Part shown: one piece after another, positions 1 through 11,100 of the stretch
Layout of the letters: every line of letters begins with the position of its first letter
How positions within the stretch are numbered: the stretch's first letter is position 1
Source: Plutella xylostella
Taxonomy: Eukaryota > Arthropoda > Insecta > Lepidoptera > Plutellidae
Assembly (NCBI RefSeq): GCF_932276165.1
Contig: NC_063992.1
Location: 2,118,001 to 2,182,000 of the forward strand
DNA length: 64,000 bases
Direction of reading: 5' to 3'
Notes under the pieces: model-generated
What the model was told of the DNA's origin: nothing
Database searches by the model: none
Seen by the model: the letters and a program-made list of their open reading frames with translations, nothing else
Position numbers and translations under genes: made by a program

Positions 1-786
1 TCTATAAGTGTGTCACCGAGGTTTGGACTTTACATGCAAGTGGATTGCTGCTATAAGCAATCGTTTCCAAATTGCCCTTGTTGCGGCATCTTTACATCGT
101 TTTATGATACAGTTTAAGAGTGAGAGACTATACATTCGAGCTGCATTCATAGTTTTACAAACATTTACATGCGCTAAATTTCATGGTTCACCAATACACG
201 TAGCCATTTCCATCGAATACGGTTGGCCAACATAGCTTCAAGAATTCTACGTCGAGGTTCCTGATTGGTGGAAAACGAGTCAAATTGACCGTTTCCGCTA
301 CTGCGAGAGGAGGATAGCTGATCCAATCCGTAGAGGGTTAGAAAGGGACGGCATATCGTCGGGAGCGCTCGTCACAGTCGTCACAGGTCGGCCAACTTCG
401 AAAAAAGCAGCGACGCGAGCGCCATCCGCGGTCGGGTGACTGCAACTCGTCGAGTCGGCAATACTCGGAAGCGCTCGTCACAGGCGGGCCAACCTCGAAA
501 AAAGTAGCGACGCGCGCGCCACCCGCGGTCGGGAGACTGCAACTCGTCGCATCGGCAATACTCGGGAACGTTCGTCACAGGCTAGCCAACCTCAGCGGTC
601 AAAAAAGGCGACGCGCGCGCCACCTGCGGGGACCGCGGACCAAGCTTCGATTGATTCGAATTCGACGTTCGACGCCATTTTATCTCTTTGAAAATTTCTT
701 TGTTGTTTGTGTATTTTTCAAAAATATAATATTAATCTATATTAATATAACTAAATACAAGTGTAAAAAGTTATAGAATCTCCAAA
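1..786 (+). other. 5' flank and leader of the BEL/Pao element
   Basis: This stretch precedes the gag-pol start and contains no convincing gene. It turns GC-rich between about 360 and 640, where there are tandem repeats, and AT-rich just before the start codon. It probably includes 5' leader and possibly LTR sequence, but I found no matching direct repeat downstream of the polyprotein and no clear primer-binding site, so LTR boundaries are not assigned. Confidence 0.4.
361..640. repeat. Three imperfect tandem repeats upstream of the BEL polyprotein
   Basis: Three units of roughly 106, 97 and 77 bp follow one another at 361, 467 and 564. Each carries a GCTCGTCACAG-like start, a GGCCAACCTCGAAAA-like segment and a GACGCGCGCGCCACC-like segment. 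The third unit diverges at its 3' side. Their position suggests promoter or leader repeats of the retroelement, which is inference. Confidence 0.65.
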
Positions 787-3700
787 ATGGAGGAAGATTT
801 AAAGAAATTGAAGGCTGCCAGGGGGCAAGCCAAATGTAGTATCACGAATATTTGTAATTTCACAAACGTGATTAAAAACTTAGAAGAATGTACGTATTCT
901 CAGCTATTAGTAAAAAAAGATAGGCTTGTTGAGGTATTTCAGAAGTACTGTGATTATACAATAGATATTTCTGTGTTGGATATTTCAGATAAGGAGGAGT
1001 TTTTAGAATATGAGGAGAAGTATTTTTGTGCTTTGTCTGCCTTGACTGAGTACCTCACCATGAAACGAGGTTACTCTGCTTCGTCATCAGGAAATGCTTC
1101 CACCAGCTTAACTAACAACAATCACACATTCCAACGCTTGCCACCTATCGATATAAAAAAGTTTAGTGGAAAGGTATGTGAATACTATGATTTTATTAAT
1201 CTTTTCACCAGTGTAATTGCCAATAACTCAAGCTTATCGTCCTGTGACAAGTTTTATTACTTAAAAACATCATTAGAGGGCGAGGCTGCTGATGTAATCA
1301 AGCATTTAGGCCTAACTTCTGAAAATTACACAGTAGCATTACAACTTTTGGCTGAGAGATATGATAACAAAATGAAAATAATTAACCACCACATATCTGC
1401 TTTATTAGACATAGAATGCCTAACAAAATGTACTGCACCTGCCTTAAGAAACATTGTTGCACAAGCTAAACAGCATCTAGCTGCTTTAAAAACGTTGGAG
1501 GTACCAACTGATCAGTGGGATCTCATCATCATTTGTATTTTACAAAGAAAGTTGGACCAACAAACGTTGCGGTATTATTATTTAGAACTTAAAGACGGCT
1601 TACATAATTTGCAATCTTTTCTCAAATTTATAGAACAACGAGCTGCTGCGTATGAGACTGTGGCAGATGGCTATAGTTCCAGCTTAAAAAGAGGTCATGC
1701 AGTGAGTGGGAGCCGCACCGCAAGTCTGGTAACAACCTCCACCCAAAATAGCAACAACAACAATGACAACTGTAAGTTTTGCAATTCAAAATATCACTTG
1801 CTTCACCAGTGTGAGAAGTTTAAGCTATCTAACTACTCAGATAGAATCAACTTTATTGAATCCAATAAGTTGTGTAAATTATGTTTAAGGTTACATAGCC
1901 AAAAGTGTAGGTATGCATTTAGGTGTAATATTTGTAAAGAACGGCATAATTCTTTACTGCACCAGGAGAAAAAACCAAAGCAGGTGGCATTGTCTATGAA
2001 CATGGGTAATAATATTTTATTGCCTACATTAAATGTGGGGTTACATGATAAAAGTGGGAATGTAATTTACACTAAGGCATTATGTGACTCGGGGAGTCAA
2101 GTTTCATTAGTGTTACATGATTTAATTAAATCAATTGATTGCAATATTTACAATGAACAGAGTGTCATTACTGGCATTGGTAATGAGACAAATAATATTT
2201 CACAAAAGGCTGAATTTACAATTCATTCAACCACAAACCAAGAGGCACTTACATTATCATGCTGTGTAGTGGAGAATATTACGTGCAACATGCCTCAATT
2301 TTCAATAGATGCAAAAGAATTAAATATTCCTGATCATGTACAGTTAGGAGATAAAAACTTTTACAAAAAGGAGAAGATAGGTATCCTGTTAGGGTGCGAT
2401 ATTTTCTTTCAATTGCTCTTGCGGGATCAAATCCCAATTGTACCTGGAGGTCTTTGTTTGTATAAAACTTTGTTTGGGTATGTTGTGGCTGGTAAGGTCC
2501 CTAGACAGGGTAATACTATACAGGGTGATGAAAATAGTTCAAGCAGTCATCTTTTGAACGTTGAGTCAGAGTCGCAACATAACTTAGAATTATTAAATGA
2601 GTTAAATACAAATATAAGTCAACTCTGGGAGTGTGAAAAAATTACTGAAACATTCACAGAGGCTAACACAGAACAAGAACTTGCTGAAAAAATTTATAAA
2701 GAGACAGTAGAATTAAAAGAAGGCAGGTTTCATGTTTCATTAACTTTGAAGCAAGATTATGATAAAATAAAGTTAGGAGATTCATTGACAAGAGCTTTAC
2801 AAAGATTTCACAATTTAGAAAAAAGATTTGCAAAGGACAGGGACCTATTTTTAAAATATAAAGCATTCATTGATGAATATGTATCTTTAGGTCATGCACA
2901 GTATATTGAAATTGAAAAATATAATATAGACGATGTTCCATTTTATATTTTACCGCATCATCCTGTATTCAATGACAAAAGTAAGACAACAAAGATGAGG
3001 GTAGTTTTCGATGGGGGAATGCGTACAAATGAGAATGTGTCATTAAATGACATATTGTTAAATGGACCCACGGTTCAAAATGAATTATTTAACATTCTAA
3101 CTTTGTTTAGATTTCACAAATATATTCTTATATCTGATATAAAAATGATGTTTAGAAATCTTATGTTAGACGAAAACCACTGCTCATTGCAGAACATTTT
3201 ATGGCGTGAGACGCCTGAAGAGAACATAAAGGTCATTCAACTTAAAACTGTGACGTATGGGCTTAAATGTTCAAGCTTCCTAGCAACGCGATCTCTGATA
3301 GAGCTAGCTGATATGTATGAGGAGGACTATCCCCTAGGAGCTTTTGCATTGAAGCATAATGCATATGTTGATGATATTAATACAGGGTGTAATGACATTG
3401 AAGAGCTCAAAGAAACAAAAAGGCAGTTATGTGAACTGTTACAAAAGGGAGGGTTTGAGTTACACAAGTGGTGCTCAAACTGTCCAGAACTTCTCAGGGA
3501 CATACCACTCGATAAACAAAGTATAAATGAGGTCGATTTATTTAAATCTGAACATGTTTTGATCAAAACTTTAGGTCTTACATATGATGTCAGTACAGAC
3601 ACTTTACGAATTAACTGTCCTGAGCAAAATTTATTAGATATCTACACAAAACGACAGGTATTGAGCTTCATGAGTAAAGTTTTCGATCCGCTAGGTCTAG

Positions 3701-5946
3701 TAGGGCCAGTTGTAGTGTTAGCAAAAATTATTATGCAGAGAACTTGGGCTTGTAAAATTCAGTGGGATCAGCCTATCCCCCAAGAACTAAACAGTGTTTT
3801 TATAAATTTTGCAAAAAAATTATTTAAAATGAATGTTAGCGTTCCTAGGTGCATAAATACAGTATCTGTTAAACAGATAGATCTTGTAGGATTCTCCGAT
3901 GCATCCAGCAAGGCACATGGTTGCTGCTTGTACATAAGGGTCATTGACTCTGAAGGAAATATAAGTGTAACTTTGTTGTGCTCCAAATCTAGAATAAATC
4001 CATTAAAACAGCTTAGTATTCCTAGGCTTGAATTAAACAGCGCGTTGTTATTAGCGCATCTTGTAAAAAAGGTTTACGATGAAATAAACAAATTAAATAT
4101 GAATCCCTGTGTGTATCTACATTCTGATTCACAGATAACGTTGGCTTGGCTTAAAACCGAGCCCCAACAGCTGACAGTTTATGTTTCAAATAGGGTAAAG
4201 ACTATACAAGAAGAAACTCAGGGTTTCTCGTGGTTTTATGTAAACAGTCATGAAAACCCAGCAGACGCCTTATCGAGAGGAGTTGAACCTCATTTATTAG
4301 AGACAAATGAGCTGTGGTGGCGAGGACCTGGCTTTTTATATTGTAAAGAATTCCCCAACAATAGGGACAATTTCACGATGCCAACTGATATACCTGAAAC
4401 AAAGGTTTGTTTGGCGGTAGATAAAGCTGAAAAACAAGAAAAACTTGAAGTGTTTTCTAAGTTTTCAAGCTTAAACAAATTAATACGTGTGATGGGATAT
4501 GTTTATAGATTCATTAACATATGTAGAAAAAAGGCTAAAAGAAATGCAGGTCGTTTATCTTGTCAAGAAGTAGATGCTTCATTAAAAATGATCATTAAGT
4601 ATGATCAACAACAGCATTTCAAAGAGGAAATCGCAGGTTTATCTTTAGGGAAAGAAATTGCAGCACATTTAAAGGCATTAAATCCGTTTGTTGACGGCAT
4701 GGGTCTTATGCGAGTAGGTGGAAGGTTACAACATGCTGACCTACCTTACTATCAAAAACACCCAATCATATTAGCCAAAAAATCTAATATAACCCATCTA
4801 ATTATTGAAAATGAGCATAAAACTTTGATGCATGCAGGTCAAAAATTGATGTACGCTTCCTTGAGCCAAAGATACCATATAGTAAACGGCTTAAGGGAAA
4901 TTAAGCATGTAGTACACAAATGTCTCATATGTTTCAAATTGAAGGCAAAAACGTCAGAGCAGCTGATGGGATCTCTGCCTCCAGACCGAGTCAACCCAAG
5001 TAGGTGTTTTGAAAAGGTAGGCATTGATTTTGGAGGTCCATTCATAGTCAAAATGCATCGTATAAGAAAAGCTCTTACGTACAAGGCATACATATTATTG
5101 TTTGTCTGTTTTGCCACAAAGGCAATTCATATTGAACTTGCATCTAGTTTAACAACTGAATGTTTTTTGCAGTGTCTGAAAAGATTTATAGCTAGGCGTA
5201 ATAAGCCCTCTGTTATATATTGTGACAATGCTTCGACCTTTAAAGGCGCGAATAACGAATTAAACGGATTGTATAAGTTACAAGCTAATCAACAGCACCA
5301 AGACCTGATTCTTGATTTTACCACTAGTGCAGGCATAGATTTTAGCTTCATTCCAAGCTACTCACCAGTGTTTGGAGGCCTTTGGGAAGCCGGAATTAAA
5401 AGTGCCAAAGGACACATTAAAAGAGTGGTGGGTAATCAAATATTAACTTATGAGGAGTTAAATTCAGTTGTTATACAAATAGAGGGAATTTTGAATTCAA
5501 GACCACTGTTGTCTTTACAAACAGCTGACTTTAATAATATGTCTTACATAACACCAGGCCACTTCCTTACAGGTGCCACCTTGAGCACTGTTCCTGAACC
5601 TAATATCAGTAACATACCAATCAACCGTTTAAAATTTTGGAAACAGTGCAGTCACATGACTCAATGTTTCTGGAAATCATGGTCTAGAGAGTACCTCATG
5701 CAACTTCAGAGTAGGCCTAAATGGCGTAAGCCACTACCTAACATATCAAAGGGTATGTTGGTCATCTTACGAATTGATAATGCCCCTCCTTTGGTTTGGC
5801 CTATGGCTCGTGTGGTGGAGACATTCCCTGGTGCAGATGGGAAGGTAAGGGCCTTAACTGTCATCACACCAAAAGGCACAGTAATGCGTACTAGTATAGG
5901 TAAGGTTTGTCTTTTGCCTATAGAAGACAATCAGAATCAAATCTGA
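787..5946 (+). CDS. BEL/Pao retrotransposon gag-pol polyprotein, intact
   Basis: A single uninterrupted frame of 1719 codons encodes the polyprotein of a Pao/BEL-type LTR retrotransposon. In order it shows a gag-like region of the DUF1759 type (about residues 115-300), Cys/His zinc-knuckle-like motifs (about 330-400), and a retropepsin-like segment with CDSGSQ near residue 434. The reverse transcriptase has YVDD near 859, the RNase H starts at FSDASS near 1035, and a His/Cys integrase zinc-binding region (HAGQK, KCLICFK) follows. The DDE integrase core has GIDFGG near 1412, YCDNAS near 1478 and GLWEAG near 1531. A C-terminal DUF5641-like region with FWKQ and PKWRK ends it. Domain order is the usual BEL/Pao one. 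The lack of any stop or frameshift suggests a young copy. I see no envelope frame. It lies in the same orientation as the dynein gene and probably within one of its upstream introns. Confidence 0.93.
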   Translation: MEEDLKKLKAARGQAKCSITNICNFTNVIKNLEECTYSQLLVKKDRLVEVFQKYCDYTIDISVLDISDKEEFLEYEEKYFCALSALTEYLTMKRGYSASSSGNASTSLTNNNHTFQRLPPIDIKKFSGKVCEYYDFINLFTSVIANNSSLSSCDKFYYLKTSLEGEAADVIKHLGLTSENYTVALQLLAERYDNKMKIINHHISALLDIECLTKCTAPALRNIVAQAKQHLAALKTLEVPTDQWDLIIICILQRKLDQQTLRYYYLELKDGLHNLQSFLKFIEQRAAAYETVADGYSSSLKRGHAVSGSRTASLVTTSTQNSNNNNDNCKFCNSKYHLLHQCEKFKLSNYSDRINFIESNKLCKLCLRLHSQKCRYAFRCNICKERHNSLLHQEKKPKQVALSMNMGNNILLPTLNVGLHDKSGNVIYTKALCDSGSQVSLVLHDLIKSIDCNIYNEQSVITGIGNETNNISQKAEFTIHSTTNQEALTLSCCVVENITCNMPQFSIDAKELNIPDHVQLGDKNFYKKEKIGILLGCDIFFQLLLRDQIPIVPGGLCLYKTLFGYVVAGKVPRQGNTIQGDENSSSSHLLNVESESQHNLELLNELNTNISQLWECEKITETFTEANTEQELAEKIYKETVELKEGRFHVSLTLKQDYDKIKLGDSLTRALQRFHNLEKRFAKDRDLFLKYKAFIDEYVSLGHAQYIEIEKYNIDDVPFYILPHHPVFNDKSKTTKMRVVFDGGMRTNENVSLNDILLNGPTVQNELFNILTLFRFHKYILISDIKMMFRNLMLDENHCSLQNILWRETPEENIKVIQLKTVTYGLKCSSFLATRSLIELADMYEEDYPLGAFALKHNAYVDDINTGCNDIEELKETKRQLCELLQKGGFELHKWCSNCPELLRDIPLDKQSINEVDLFKSEHVLIKTLGLTYDVSTDTLRINCPEQNLLDIYTKRQVLSFMSKVFDPLGLVGPVVVLAKIIMQRTWACKIQWDQPIPQELNSVFINFAKKLFKMNVSVPRCINTVSVKQIDLVGFSDASSKAHGCCLYIRVIDSEGNISVTLLCSKSRINPLKQLSIPRLELNSALLLAHLVKKVYDEINKLNMNPCVYLHSDSQITLAWLKTEPQQLTVYVSNRVKTIQEETQGFSWFYVNSHENPADALSRGVEPHLLETNELWWRGPGFLYCKEFPNNRDNFTMPTDIPETKVCLAVDKAEKQEKLEVFSKFSSLNKLIRVMGYVYRFINICRKKAKRNAGRLSCQEVDASLKMIIKYDQQQHFKEEIAGLSLGKEIAAHLKALNPFVDGMGLMRVGGRLQHADLPYYQKHPIILAKKSNITHLIIENEHKTLMHAGQKLMYASLSQRYHIVNGLREIKHVVHKCLICFKLKAKTSEQLMGSLPPDRVNPSRCFEKVGIDFGGPFIVKMHRIRKALTYKAYILLFVCFATKAIHIELASSLTTECFLQCLKRFIARRNKPSVIYCDNASTFKGANNELNGLYKLQANQQHQDLILDFTTSAGIDFSFIPSYSPVFGGLWEAGIKSAKGHIKRVVGNQILTYEELNSVVIQIEGILNSRPLLSLQTADFNNMSYITPGHFLTGATLSTVPEPNISNIPINRLKFWKQCSHMTQCFWKSWSREYLMQLQSRPKWRKPLPNISKGMLVILRIDNAPPLVWPMARVVETFPGADGKVRALTVITPKGTVMRTSIGKVCLLPIEDNQNQI

Positions 5947-7378
5947 GGACATAAGGTTGCTATCTGGTTGTTTTCAGGATTGCTGTGTGAATCTCACTCA
6001 CTCACGGTTAGGTATATAATAATAAAATGTATTCTAATACATAGGTTAGGTCATAGAAAGATTCTAGGCCATTGTTAAGTTTTGTCGTTAAAATTCCTAG
6101 TTACTACAGGAAATTACGAAGTAAAAAATAACTTAAAATAAGATTTAGTTTAAGTAATAAAGTAGAAATAAGCATTTGTCATAAGAACATCTTGTTCCTT
6201 TTTGTTGGTTGATGTTGTGTAATGTTTAAACTATTCAGTATCATTTCAACACATTCTCAGTATCACAAAAATAGTTTAAAAATTGCTCATAGTACCTAAT
6301 TATATGAAAGGTTGTAAATTGTTAATAGTTTTTCATAAGTACTTACAAAGGTATAATATAATAACAGCTCTAAGCATCAACATGAAAGAAATTGATAAAA
6401 CATTAATTTGTCTGTTTCCACTTACTGATACTTAATAGGTACATACCTACTGTGTTTTCTTACTTGCAAAAATAAAACCACCTTTTTTAATATGTTTGTA
6501 TAAATTTATATTTGTTAGGATATATCTTTATGATGTACACATCATGTTGTCAAGCAATAAATTTAAATTGAAACTAAATGAGTAAACACCTAAAAATATG
6601 TAGTAGGTCAATCCTATTGTAACTACTTTAAATTAAAAATAGAAAACTTTTAATGTTTGTTCAATACTTTTAGCTTTTAAGTAGTTTATCTTGCTGGGCC
6701 CCCAGTTATGTACGATACAGACATGTATGTAGGTAGATGTATGTACATATAGTACTTATGAGTCAGTCACACGTCGTACGCCCTGACAAACACATGTGTA
6801 AACTTACAAGTTGAATAATATACAGTCCATTCAATATTTTATGTGGGTTTTATTACCAGTGCCCCACAGTATTGTTTCCGCTGTTTGGAAACTTTGGTTT
6901 TGATGAACATGTGCACCTAACACGCTCCTCCTCGCTTTGCTCGTCGTCGCACCTATTTTTAGGTTTCGATCTCATGGGGTTTGTAATAATTATATTGGTC
7001 GTTAACTTTCGATTTTTTGATCATACAATATCGTGATTTTCGATATGTAGGAGAAAAATACCACAATTTGTACATTTACTACATACTTAATATATTATTT
7101 ATTAAGATAACATTAGGAGAAACAAGATTATACATAGGTATAGACGAACATAAATTCGAGCAAACGAAACTTAGGTGTTTAGAGATTGTGCCTAAAGAGT
7201 TTTAGACGAAACGAGCCTTATGCCACATAAGTCTTGGCAAAGTGATGGTTCGGCCAAAAAACTTTAGACCATACGAGTTATGCGAAATGAGTTTTGGTCA
7301 ATAAAGATTATGCCAGATGAGCGGAACCCGCCCGTGCCGCACACAGAGTATAGGAACAGAGTAGGTATCAGAAAGACT
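5947..7378. other. AT-rich non-coding stretch after the BEL element
   Basis: No gene is visible. The first part is probably the 3' untranslated part of the BEL element. Around 7150-7325 there are loose repeats of motifs such as GACGAAACGAG and TTATGCCA. I could not match any LTR to the 5' side. Confidence 0.4.
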
Positions 7379-7575
7379 AGCACGGGGCGCAATTAAGACG
7401 TGACAAAAGTTTTGCATCTCACTCACACTAGCCCTTCAGTAGCACAGAAGGGCTAGTACAGGGCGCATTTAAGACGTGACAAGAGTTTTGCATCGCGCTC
7501 ACTCACATCGCGCAGCCTCAAGAGCGAGCGCGACGGAGAACTCTTATCACGTCTTAACAGCGCCCTGTGCTACAG
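7379..7575. repeat. Foldback-type repeat with AGCACGGGGCGC / AAGACGTGACAA motifs
   Basis: Two near-direct copies of a GGGGCGCAATTAAGACGTGAC-like unit are followed by an inverted version containing TCACGTCTTAACAGCGCCC, so the block can fold on itself. The same family recurs, amplified in tandem, at 48640-49020. Confidence 0.6.
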
Positions 7576-7958
7576 GGCCTGAGCAGGGAAGCTGTTGTTC
7601 TTAGAAACACTGAAGTTGTAAGACTAAGAGACTATTGCTGGAAGTAGGACTGCTGGAGTAGGTCACCGTGGTGAGAAGGTTAGCCAGTCAAATTATGAAT
7701 GGCACATTTGCAAGAATATAAATGATGATGATTTAAATGGCGTCCGGTTTTCAATATGAAGGTTACGTACGTACATACATTAATAATAATATATGCTCAC
7801 GATTGTAATCCCCGAAGTGCTAGTCAGAGCTGACTCGCAAGATAGCCACCCGCTTTTCGCTGTACATTTACACTCACGCGATAGGTCGCGAGCTATATTA
7901 CCGCCATGTCACGTGTCAGCTACATAGCCTCAAAATAACAACTCAATTCCTCTTCCAG

Positions 7959-8149
7959 CTACGCGCACTCTTCACCTCCATCCTCCCGCCAGTACTCGAA
8001 CTAAAGCGTCTACACCTGACAGAGGGTGCTTCAGTCCGAGGTCAGCAGCTGACCGGGGTCATTGGCCTCTGCCGGTTGTTGGAGAAGTGGCCGGCGCCCG
8101 CGGAGGGGGAGGATGATGAGAACTTGGTCAAGATGAGGTTTTTGTTTGC
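7959..8149 (+). CDS. DNAH2: DNAH2 exon 1 of window
   Basis: Acceptor CTTCCAG precedes it and donor GTGAGT follows. It encodes LRALFTSILPP and ends MRFLFA, the region after AAA2 leading to AAA3. It ends after two bases of a codon completed by exon 2. Upstream exons are outside the window or beyond the BEL insertion. Confidence 0.85.
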
Positions 8150-11100
8150 GTGAGTATTGTGTGGAAGTTTTGTTGCTACGTACTGTACGTACTGGTTGGA
8201 TGAGGTAGTTTGTTTAACTTATTATTTATATGACTGTTATGGGAAGGGTTTATTTAGGGCTAATATGATGGTGATGAAAACGATAATGATGATGAACGGT
8301 ATTTATTATATCCTACTGACATACATACAAGTACCTATCTAGATAGATCTATAGAGTTCCTTATCTTTTTTTGCACACCAAAAAATGACCGTACTTCATA
8401 TTTATAATGTCCAAACAGAGGTCCTAATCGCGGTATCCACATAATAATACTAACTTTAGAGTCAAACATAGCCTCATCTTCAAGCATTTTTCCCAGGCCA
8501 TTTCATGATAAAAAGTATGTAGGTCCACTACACATAATAACCACAATATTTAAAGTATTTAAACAATCTCCATTCCACAGGCTGATCTGGTCAATCGGCG
8601 CAACCCTGGAAGAAGATTCTCGCAAGAAGCTCGACAACTGGATCCGTGAACACGAGGGCATATTCCCTCTCAAAGGCACGGTGTATGACTACTACATAGA
8701 CGACAGACTGGGCGAGTTTAGACTGTGGGAGGAGAAGCTGCCTGATGGATGGAGATATAATCCTGAGTGAGTTTAATTAACTTATTTGCTTCTGTTGTGC
8801 ATAACAACCCCTATGTAGGTTTCTCTCTGACAATAGGAGTATGCAGGTGAAATGCAGCCGGTAATAGTGACTGGGATCAATTTTATGTAGCTCTCTTTAG
8901 GTAGGTCTGTATATCTAAATTTGCATACTGATGGCGTAGAAAACTAAATTAGAAGCTCTGTGGCAGAGCAACGTGTGAGCCCTTTATACGAATACACGTT
9001 TAGCTTTCACTTGTCGAACGGTGTAAAAACTCCCATTACCCTTCTATAGTCTATAGTTCTATACCATTGTTTACGAAGCACCGGATTTTAACTCCTCTCA
9101 TCCCTCCACAGCCAAGGCTTCCACTCAATCCTCGTCCCGACAGCAGAGTTCCTCCGCGTGCAGTGCGTGATGTCTGACGTGGTGTTGGGCGGGTGCGGCG
9201 TGCTGCTGGGCGGGCGCGCCGGCGCGGGCAAGACCTGCCTCGTGGGGCAGATGAGAGAGGCTGAGGCTACGCACACGTAAGTGAAAGTGGAGAACGGCCT
9301 GAAATGACGCATAGCTATTTTCATGTGGAGCGAAAATTGCTTTCTTGCATCTAAAATTCAAATGAAGGTAGCGGTATATAATCGTCTGGTGAAGGTGAGC
9401 AAATCTTTGATGGCATAACGTTGGAATAAAAAGTTAGTAAGTACCTACTTAACTATTTTAGTCACTCATATTTTTACTTTCCTTGTATTCGTAATAAATC
9501 TGACCCTGGTTCACCCTTTATTTATTCCCTTAATTGGTACGCCTTAAGTAACAATGTTCTATTCTTTTATAACATGTTGGTTTTGCGTTTCAGATACAGC
9601 CACCAAGTGATCAATATGTCTGCACACACATCGGCTGCCAATGTGCAAGACACTATCGAGTCTAGACTCGAGAAGAGGACTAAAGGGAACTACGTGCCGG
9701 CTGGAGGTAATACATTATATCTACACTTTATAACTTCTTACGTTATAACTATAACTTAATTGAAACTATCTCAAAATCAGCCCAGTCATTATGAATAATA
9801 AATAGTTTAATTGAATAATTCGTTCAATGTTCATAATTGTATAAAAAATCATATGTACTTAATAATAAACTCCAGATCGGGTTGCAAGGCATCTTTATCG
9901 ACGTAGATAAACTTGTTTAACGCACTTTCCTTCAATCACATCGCTGTGTATATCGCAAATCGCCATATAGTGACGTTTATCTTCATCAATAACGTTGCCG
10001 TGCAGCATGGACCTCCTGTTTTATGAAGCTTTGAAAATCAAACACGCCAAACTTTAGGCGATGTCTTTTATTTTATTTTTACTCTCTTAACTTCCAGGCA
10101 AGACACTGCTAGTGTTCATAGACGACATGAACATGCCGGTGCGAGACGAGTACGGCTCCCAACCGCCGCTGGAGCTGCTGCGGCTGTGGCTGGACTACGG
10201 GTACTGGTTCGACAGGGCCAAGCAGTGGAGGAAGAATGTTAAGGTATTTCATATCACCCTAAAGGGTAGTTCGTTTCGAGTAGATCTGCTAGTAGTTTAC
10301 AAGGCCAGTCAGTTAATGAAGAATGTCAAAGTTGGTTACATACTGTTACGTACGGTACTGCGTGTGCACCATAACCTACATAATTACTACTTACACTTAC
10401 AGCGATCTTCGACTAGACTGCCTAGGATGGAGATGATAGCGTATATGCTTTAGGGTACATTGGCTACTAGTTTGGTAGAAGGTACCAGGATAACATGAAC
10501 ATGAGACACGTCCAACAGTTTGCTGGCACGGTCTTCTGCTGAGGACTATATCTATGCAGCTGCAGGTAACAAACTATCAGCAACCACCACCAATAATCCC
10601 CAGCAGCCACCAAACTGTCCCCAATCAAAAACCACCCTTATCCCCACAGGGCATGGTGGTATGCGGCGCGGTGGGCCCTCCAGGCGGCGCTCGCTCCCCC
10701 CTCCCCCCGCGTCTGCTGTCCTGCTTCCACGCACTGTACCTCACCGCGCCGTCTCACTCGCAACTGGTCAAGATATTTGGAACTATGCTGAACCAGCATC
10801 TGCAGGTCTTTGACGAGGAGACTAAGGCTGTTGGTTAGTTTGTGCGCTTGTTTTTATTTTGAGAGAGTTTTGGTGATAAGAGGTAGGTATATGACTTGTG
10901 TTGGATTAGGGTTTAGCACCTTGTGAAGAAAATCCCTAATATTAGCGTCAAATAAATAATAATTTAGTTGATACGTCACTCGTGGAGGCTTCTTTTCTAC
11001 ACCCCTTGATGCCAGATCTTGAGCCTGCAACTATTCCCTGTGGCCTCGTGGTACCAAATGTGGTTCAACAAAAATATTCAGATGATCTTGTAAAAAAAGT

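Noticed and set aside
10554..10838. Proline-rich frames over dynein exon 6
   Set aside because: They are shifted readings of the exon and its upstream intron.
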